DNA from: Natrinema sp046097095
GTDB lineage: Archaea; Halobacteriota; Halobacteria; Halobacteriales; Natrialbaceae
Assembly: GCF_046097095.1 (NCBI RefSeq)
Contig: NZ_CP175698.1
Location: 2,418,001-2,482,000, forward strand
DNA: 64,000 nt
Reading direction: 5' to 3'
Made by a program: the position numbers and the translations under genes. Under the pieces are notes generated by a model, which was not told the origin of the DNA, ran no database searches, and worked only from the letters and a program-made list of their open reading frames with translations. Shown here piece after piece: positions 59,344 to 64,000 of the stretch (position 1 is its first letter; every line of letters starts with the position of its first letter).

Positions 59344-59584
59344 CTCCTTCGCGTCGCTTCGCTCGTTCAGTCATGGATTCGTCGAACATCGCAACCTTCG
59401 GGTTTGCTCAATCCCGACCCGTCTTTCTCTTGTAAGAAGCTAAAACGACAGTCTGATCTGCCCCTGTCAGTCATTTCCGACTTCGAAAGGTGGAATAACA
59501 GGGGTCGCGAAACCAAATCATAGCGGATTTTACTACCCGGTTGCCGTAGTCTGGCGATTCTTCGAAGGAAATGGGGTGGTCCGC

Positions 59585-59824
59585 GTGAGCGCCGAAAATA
59601 GTCTCGAAATTGATCTAATAATATCCCGACAACGATTGAACACTCTACCGACACCGACGACAGACCGGGAATTCCAGTGTCCCGAGTGTGGGTGTCGCTA
59701 CACCCGTCTCACTGACGGCCACTCCGAAGCAGGTTACGAATGCGGGTGTCCCCGTCGAATACAGCGGACTGGTGCAGAGCGGGTTGCGCCAGTACGCACC
59801 GACGGTGGAGAGGTGGAACGATGA
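59585..59824 (+). CDS. Zinc-ribbon protein of the remnant element
   Basis: 79 residues from GTG 59585, preceded by GGGGTGGTC as at 38650. Cysteine pattern CPECGCRY ... ECGCPRR makes a zinc ribbon in residues 32-55. It overlaps the following gene by 4 bases (ATGA). Still open, but its neighbours are broken, so it may not be expressed. Confidence 0.5.
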   Translation: MSAENSLEIDLIISRQRLNTLPTPTTDREFQCPECGCRYTRLTDGHSEAGYECGCPRRIQRTGAERVAPVRTDGGEVER

Positions 59825-59946
59825 CGGACGGATTCGTCCGTGCGAACCGGCTGTACGATGTCGAGACTCAGACGCCCAGCCAGCCCATCAGGCAACCGAT
59901 GACGATGACGAGGTTCGCCGCGCGCTCAAGAAGTGGGAGGTTCTAC
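59821..59946 (+). pseudogene. Frameshifted copy of the 43-residue early protein
   Basis: Reads TDGFVRANRLYDVETQTP in the first frame, then must shift by one base near 59875 to continue QPAHQATDDDDEVRRALKKW, matching CSGFVLANRLYDVESQTP ... ATDEDVRRALEKR at 38883-39014. The DNA is highly similar over about 40 bases (59833-59875 against 38891-38935). Confidence 0.8.
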
Positions 59947-59991
59947 CGACGGTGGTACACCCTCAAACGGTACTGAGCATTTGCTTGTACG

Positions 59992-60096
59992 TTATGTCGA
60001 GAGTGCTCGGCGTACTCCAACAAACCCGCTTATCCCTCCAAAAGCGGCTGATAATGCGATCAATGCCCCAAGCAGAGCAGCAGCAGTCAATGACAT
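59992..60096 (-). CDS. Possible 34-residue membrane microprotein
   Basis: Frame ATG 60096 to TAA 59992: one hydrophobic helix (SLTAAALLGALIALSAAF) with a basic C-terminal end GVRRALST. It looks like a genuine single-span peptide in composition, but lies in decayed DNA and has no other support. Confidence 0.3.
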   Translation of the reverse strand: MSLTAAALLGALIALSAAFGGISGFVGVRRALST

Positions 60097-60180
60097 ACGC
60101 AAGAAATTACACGTTCTCGTATAAAAACAAATGGGCGGCCAGTAGACTGTACTCGGTCGTTATGTACGGATACTGATCGT

Positions 60181-60948
60181 GACGGGGAGAGTCGGTATGA
60201 CGGTCGCCGTTCACCACACCAGGCTCGGCTACGAGTCGTTCGATGTCGCGTCGGTGACGACGATTTGACCGCCTACATCCACCAGCCGGTTGCCTGCGTC
60301 GAGAACGATCCGCAGAAAGTATTCAGCGACGAGTTCGACGTTCACCACTGCAACAACGTTCCGTAGGATAATCTGTCTGAGAACGTCATTCTCGAGGAAG
60401 CCCAGACCATCGTTGCGCAGGAAAGCGTGATCGTGAAACACCTCTCAGATGGGTTATCGCTCGTCGAGTGGGAGGTTCTCGAGACGCTGGTCACTGTCGG
60501 TGGGCAGTTATCGCCTCAGAATATCGCCGAGGAACACGGCCGTCATGTCGATAGCGTGCGACAAGCGCTGAAGCGGATTCTCAAGTTAGTTGTGTCTGAG
60601 TACGGGTCCGTCTCGCTTCGATCGAACCACGTCGCCGAGATGGTCTACGACGCCGTACAGGAAGCATATGATGTGACTCGCCGCACAGTCGAAGCTGGAG
60701 CAAAGGCCTTGAGGCAGCGGAGCGTGGAATCGGCGAGCAACGAGCGCGCTGGTCGCATGTGTGCGAAATATGGCGTCGACGACCGGTGGGAAGCGCGGGT
60801 GATGTTTCGACTATGTGACGTCGAGAACGTCCAAGCGCGGTTGAAAGAGCCCTACCGAAGAGACGCTATTGTGCGTGCAGTTGACCTCTACGCCTGCACC
60901 AAGACGAAGGCTCGGTCGGAACAATCTAGAATAGGTAAGAAATTCTGA
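60181..60948 (+). pseudogene. Broken replication-like gene fused to a CTKTKA-family end
   Basis: One frame carries AYIHQPVACVENDPQKVFSD, an in-frame TAG at 60364-60366, then EEAQTIVAQESVIVKHLSDG, a winged helix (LVTVGGQLSPQNIAEEHGRH, VDSVRQALKRILKLVVSEYG) and helical tail. This mirrors the C-terminal half of the protein at 39944-41563. From about 60770 it changes to VMFRLCDVENVQARLKEPYR and RDAIVRAVDLYACTKTKA, the family of 45122-45376. A deletion appears to have joined the two genes. The stretch 60427-60948 remains open (173 codons). Confidence 0.6.
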
Positions 60949-61028
60949 TAATTTCTACCAGGACCTAATGCAGTAGTATTTTTGGCTAACCGTCAAACTT
61001 TTATTTTCTAACTCAAATAGGTCGTCAT

Positions 61029-61277
61029 ATGGAATCCATCCTGTCATATATTCTTAGGAATGTCTTCGTTGATCCGTTATTCGAATACTTTTATCACGGC
61101 CTGACGCTCACACGAATCGTCACACGCATCATCTCCGGTGTTGCGCTCTTCGTTGGGGGGTCTCTTGCGTTGCTCGAGTCTCCGCCTCTCTCTTACGCTG
61201 GGTGGGTTCTCCTTATTCCGGCCTCTCTTTTTGTCGTTTATGACACAGTCACCGTCAACAGGCATACAAGAGGGTAG
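61029..61277 (+). CDS. Small two-helix membrane protein of the remnant
   Basis: 82 residues (MESILSYILRNVFVDPLFEY). Helices about 33-50 (IISGVALFVGGSLALLES) and 55-73 (YAGWVLLIPASLFVVYD). A/T-richer than the chromosome. It resembles in size and topology the small membrane proteins of the provirus modules, but no exported protein precedes it. Function unknown. Confidence 0.5.
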   Translation: MESILSYILRNVFVDPLFEYFYHGLTLTRIVTRIISGVALFVGGSLALLESPPLSYAGWVLLIPASLFVVYDTVTVNRHTRG

Positions 61278-61382
61278 AGTTGGACTATCGACATCTTCGG
61301 TTGCTCGGTACCGCGGTGATCACCAATACGCCGGCAGTCCATGCTGACCACCGCGGTATCGATGCGAATCTCGATTCCACTC

Positions 61383-61634
61383 GTTAGGACGATCGCTCCG
61401 CTCTCCAGCGGTCGATGACGTCGTCGACCGGCCCTCGGGCGTCACACCGCCAACGTTCGCTGCAAGTCCCGTCGCCTCGAACAGGTTCATGACCTCGGCG
61501 TCCGCTCCCGCAACCCGGAGGTCCGTTCCGCACGACTCGAGTTTTCGCTGGAGGGCCTCCAACAGTTGCGCGACTCCAAAGTCGACCGTCGGCGACGATG
61601 TGAGGTCGAAGACGACTACGTCGTCGCTCATCGT
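61383..61634 (-). pseudogene. Frameshifted STAS-domain fragment (SulP-type)
   Basis: MSDDVVVFDLTSSPTVDFGV ... TDLRVAGADAEVMNLFEATG is the second half of a SulP-transporter STAS domain. In the open frame the end becomes implausible (GRSTTSSTAGERSDRPNEWN). Shifting one base near 61430 gives GPVDDVIDRWRAERSS and a TAA at 61383-61385, a normal STAS ending. The N-terminal half of the domain and the transporter itself are missing upstream. A decayed chromosomal gene at the edge of the old insertion. Confidence 0.7.
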
Positions 61635-62006
61635 TTCCGCCGAGCGTGAGTCTTCCGGTGGCGGACCGACTCGAGCGTGGGCGCTATCGATAGTCGGACG
61701 CGCTACTGTCGTCGTGTGAGATGGTTATCTCTCGGTGGCAGTAGGCGAAACATGGCTCGCAAATGGGTCCGCGTTTGGTGGCCACGCTCGAGTGGTCCTG
61801 CACCCGGTCGATTTCGTACGCCTCGCTGGAGCCGACTTCCAGACGATAATTCGACTCGATGTACCGGATACCTGCTGGACCGTGATTGACAGCTAGCGGC
61901 GGGGAACTGAACAAAAGCGGGGGTCCGTCGATCGTGCCTCGAGTCTCGGCCGCCGAGTCGTGAACTGACCGGGCGGCTTTTCACCCGTCGCCGAGTCGGC
62001 CCGCGT

Positions 62007-62642
62007 ATGGACCGCAGCGAACTCGCTCCCCTGATCGACCACACCGTCCTCGGACCCGAGACGACCCCGGCCGACGTGCGGACGGTCCTCGACGAGGCCC
62101 GGGAGTACGGGATGAACGCCTGCATCCCGCCCTCTGCCGTCGCGGAGGCGGCCGACTACGCCCCCGACGTGACCCTCGCGACCGTCGTCGGCTTCCCTCA
62201 CGGCCAGCACAGCCACGAGATCAAGCGCCGCGAGGGCGTGACCGCCTGGCAGGCCGGCGCGGACGAACTCGACGTCGTGATCAACGTCGGCCGCCTGCAG
62301 GCCGGCGAAGACGACGTCGTCAGGGCCGAACTCGCCGAACTGGTCGCCGCGGTGCCGATCCCGGTGAAGGTCATCCTCGAGACCGCACTGCTTTCCGACG
62401 AGGAAAAGCGCCGGGCCTGTGAGGCCGCCGTCGCGGCCGACGCCGCGATGGTGAAGACGTCAACCGGCTTCGCCAACAGGGGCGCGACCGTCGACGACGT
62501 CGAACTCCTGTGCGAGTACCTCCCGGTCAAGGCCAGCGGCGGCATCAGGAGCTACGACGACGCCGTGGCCATGCTCGAGGCGGGAGCCGACCGGATCGGG
62601 GCCTCGAGCGGGGTCGACATCCTCGAGGGCACGCCGGAGTAG
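62007..62642 (+). CDS. deoC: Deoxyribose-phosphate aldolase
   Basis: 211 residues. LIDHTVLGPETTPADVRTV at the N-terminus is the conserved DeoC opening. The Schiff-base Lys lies in AAMVKTSTGFANRGAT (about residue 147-162) and the second Lys in LPVKASGGIRSYDDA (about 175-189). Cleaves deoxyribose-5-phosphate to glyceraldehyde-3-phosphate and acetaldehyde. Full length, single gene. Confidence 0.95.
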   Translation: MDRSELAPLIDHTVLGPETTPADVRTVLDEAREYGMNACIPPSAVAEAADYAPDVTLATVVGFPHGQHSHEIKRREGVTAWQAGADELDVVINVGRLQAGEDDVVRAELAELVAAVPIPVKVILETALLSDEEKRRACEAAVAADAAMVKTSTGFANRGATVDDVELLCEYLPVKASGGIRSYDDAVAMLEAGADRIGASSGVDILEGTPE

Positions 62643-62716
62643 TCTCGGGAGCGTGCCGACGCCCCCTGCAAAGCCGAACAGTTTTGGGTGCGCTGGACCT
62701 CCGTTGAGGAAGAGAG

Positions 62717-64000
62717 ATGCGCGAGGAAGTACGGGCGCGCGTTCGCGCGCTCGTGAGACGGCTCCGACGACTGGAGCGACGCGAACTCGACGCCTTCCGC
62801 CGATGGATCGAGCACACGGGCAACCTCCTGCACCTCTCGGTATTGGTGTTCGTGCCGCTTTTGATCGGGGCGGTGACGTGGTTTGCGGACGTGACGACGG
62901 CGGTCTCGTTCCTGCTGTTTCCCCCGCTGGCCTCTGGGACATACACGCTCTTTGCCGATCCCGAGGGGAAGTACTCGACGCCGGGGACGTTCGTCGGCGG
63001 GATGACCGTCGGGGCGCTCTGTGGCTGGCTCGCGCTTGCGTTTACGACCATGATCGGGCTCCCCGCCGAGACGATCGGGGCGTCCAGTGCCGCCCTCGGC
63101 GTCTTCCTCACCGGGGCCTGCACCTGGGCGCTCGATCTCGAGGAGCCGACGGCATTTTCGACCGCGCTGCTTGTGCTCGTGACCGGTAACGCACAGTTCG
63201 CCTACGTTCTCGGGATCGTCGTCTCGAGTTCGTTCGTCGCGGCCGCGTTCGTCCTCTGGCGGCGTCACTTCTACGAGCAGCGCGCCCGCTATCTCTACGG
63301 GACGACCAGCAGCGACGACCACGTCCTCGTGCCGATGGGCAACGGCGACGAGACGGTCGCTCGCTTCGCCGCGTCGATCGCCGGCGCACACGACGCCGGG
63401 AAGGTCGTCCTCGTCGACGCCATCGACGAGGCGGCCGTCGGACAGGATGGTGGTGGGTCTGCTGCGGACGCCTCCTCGGAACAGGCCGGCGACGCGGTCG
63501 ACGCACAGGCCAGCACCGACGGCGGTGAGGACGTCGCGGCCGCCGCCGAACGCGCGGCGAGCGACGCCGCCGACCGCCTCGAGTCACTCGCGACTGACCT
63601 CGAGTCGGCATACGACGTCCCCTGCGAGGTCGTCGTCGCCGCCGACGGCGGTGAGCGACCGTTCGGTTCGCGGTCCTCATCGGAACGGCGCTCCGATGGC
63701 GGGCTCTCGGCCGGGTTGGTCCTCCAGACCGCGCGTCAACAGAACTGCGATCTCATCGTCACTCCCTACGCCGAGGACGACCGCGGCGCGCTCTCGTCGT
63801 TCATCAGGGGGCTCTTCGAGAGCGAGATCGACGTCATCGCGTTTCGCTCGAGCGAGGAGCGCCGGCGGTGGCGACACGGCCTCGTCGCGGTTCGGGGTGC
63901 CGGCGACACCGCCCGCGCGATGCTCGATTTCGCCATCCGAGTGACCGAGCCTGGCCGCGCGGTCAGCGTCTGTACCTGTATCGACAGCGAATCTCAGCGC
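62717..64000 (+). CDS. HPP-family membrane protein fused to a Usp-like domain (partial)
   Basis: 428 residues visible, running off the window. The N-terminal about 50 residues are basic, with a charged helix (REEVRARVRALVRRLRRLER). Residues about 50-190 hold four or five membrane helices with the HPP-type segments FLLFPPLASGTYTLFADPEG and STPGTFVGGMTVGALCGWLA. From about 195 a cytoplasmic Usp-like domain begins (DDHVLVPMGNGDETVARFAA), with an Ala/Asp-rich insert and CDLIVTPYAEDD. HPP proteins are implicated in nitrite or other small-ion transport; the Usp part may sense nucleotides. Confidence 0.85.
   Translation, partial: MREEVRARVRALVRRLRRLERRELDAFRRWIEHTGNLLHLSVLVFVPLLIGAVTWFADVTTAVSFLLFPPLASGTYTLFADPEGKYSTPGTFVGGMTVGALCGWLALAFTTMIGLPAETIGASSAALGVFLTGACTWALDLEEPTAFSTALLVLVTGNAQFAYVLGIVVSSSFVAAAFVLWRRHFYEQRARYLYGTTSSDDHVLVPMGNGDETVARFAASIAGAHDAGKVVLVDAIDEAAVGQDGGGSAADASSEQAGDAVDAQASTDGGEDVAAAAERAASDAADRLESLATDLESAYDVPCEVVVAADGGERPFGSRSSSERRSDGGLSAGLVLQTARQQNCDLIVTPYAEDDRGALSSFIRGLFESEIDVIAFRSSEERRRWRHGLVAVRGAGDTARAMLDFAIRVTEPGRAVSVCTCIDSESQR

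Larger units (their letters stand above)
59344..61300 (+). mobile_element. Decayed left end of a second, related element
   Basis: Directly to the right of attR, genes appear in the same order as at the provirus left end: zinc finger (59585), GFVxANRLYDVE protein (59821, frameshifted), winged-helix replication-like protein (60181-60760, stop codon and truncation), CTKTKA family (end of 60948), then a 2-TM protein. The DNA near 59550-59590 resembles 38620-38665. No integrase or second right att is seen. The right boundary near 61300 is set only by the chromosomal-looking STAS fragment that follows. Confidence 0.7.

Noticed and set aside
61684..61914. 76-codon minus-strand frame before the STAS remnant
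   Set aside because: Unusual composition, no recognisable domain, and it lies in a decayed region; a CxxCFAYC patch is not enough to support it.

Overview
The window reads as chromosome of an extremely halophilic archaeon (class Halobacteria; probably Natrialbales such as Natrinema/Haloterrigena, which is an inference from overall style). The evidence is high G+C, strongly Asp/Glu-rich proteins, many Tat signal peptides, A/T-rich TATA-like boxes about 25-35 bases before leaderless starts, an archaeal EF-1A/S10 gene pair, a geranylgeranyl-lipid reductase and a PGF-CTERM-type surface protein.

Left part (1-38410) is ordinary chromosome. It holds a recombination/repair operon (AddB-like protein, PD-(D/E)XK-like protein and the start of a third gene). 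A catabolic island at 3.9-13.7 kb combines a thiamine-diphosphate enzyme, a class III CoA-transferase, a Tat-lipoprotein TAXI-TRAP binding protein with fused permease, a two-subunit class I CoA-transferase and an IclR regulator. It looks like uptake and CoA-activation of one organic acid whose identity the sequence does not give. Then come a CBS protein, uvrA, an R2lox-type oxidase, a class V aminotransferase, several Usp proteins, small membrane proteins, a lipid reductase, a K+ channel-like RCK protein, a ZIP transporter, coaD, an SDR enzyme with a duplicated 3' fragment beside it, a ROK glucokinase, a secreted LVIVD-repeat protein, NifU-like protein, ACT protein plus homoserine dehydrogenase, EF-1A, S10 and a rhomboid protease.

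A tRNA-Ala(CGC) gene at 38411-38482 is the landing site of a 20.9-kb provirus (38483-59343), bounded by a 15-bp repeat of the tRNA 3' end (38468-38482 and 59329-59343) with a tyrosine integrase next to the right repeat. Its left end is a tightly overlapped early operon: zinc-finger microproteins, a nuclease and a large winged-helix protein that may be the replication initiator. The centre-right carries a minus-strand block whose order and architecture match pleolipoviruses (4-TM protein, signal-anchored protein, spike, two membrane proteins, packaging-type ATPase). Between and around these lie A+T-rich cargo segments: four unrecognised genes at 42.0-44.9 kb, a HicBA pair, an Orc1/Cdc6 ATPase, and two modules at 53.25-54.16 and 55.68-56.71 kb, each a Tat-exported protein followed by a tiny two-helix membrane protein, which I consider the best candidates for an undescribed (halocin/immunity-like) system.

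Right of the provirus (59344 to about 61300) is the decayed left end of a second, related element, with frameshifts, a stop codon and an internal deletion. The tRNA site has therefore been used at least twice, the newer provirus pushing the older one away from the tRNA. The older remnant abuts a frameshifted fragment of a SulP-type STAS domain. Normal chromosome resumes with deoC and an HPP-family membrane protein fused to a Usp domain that runs off the window end.
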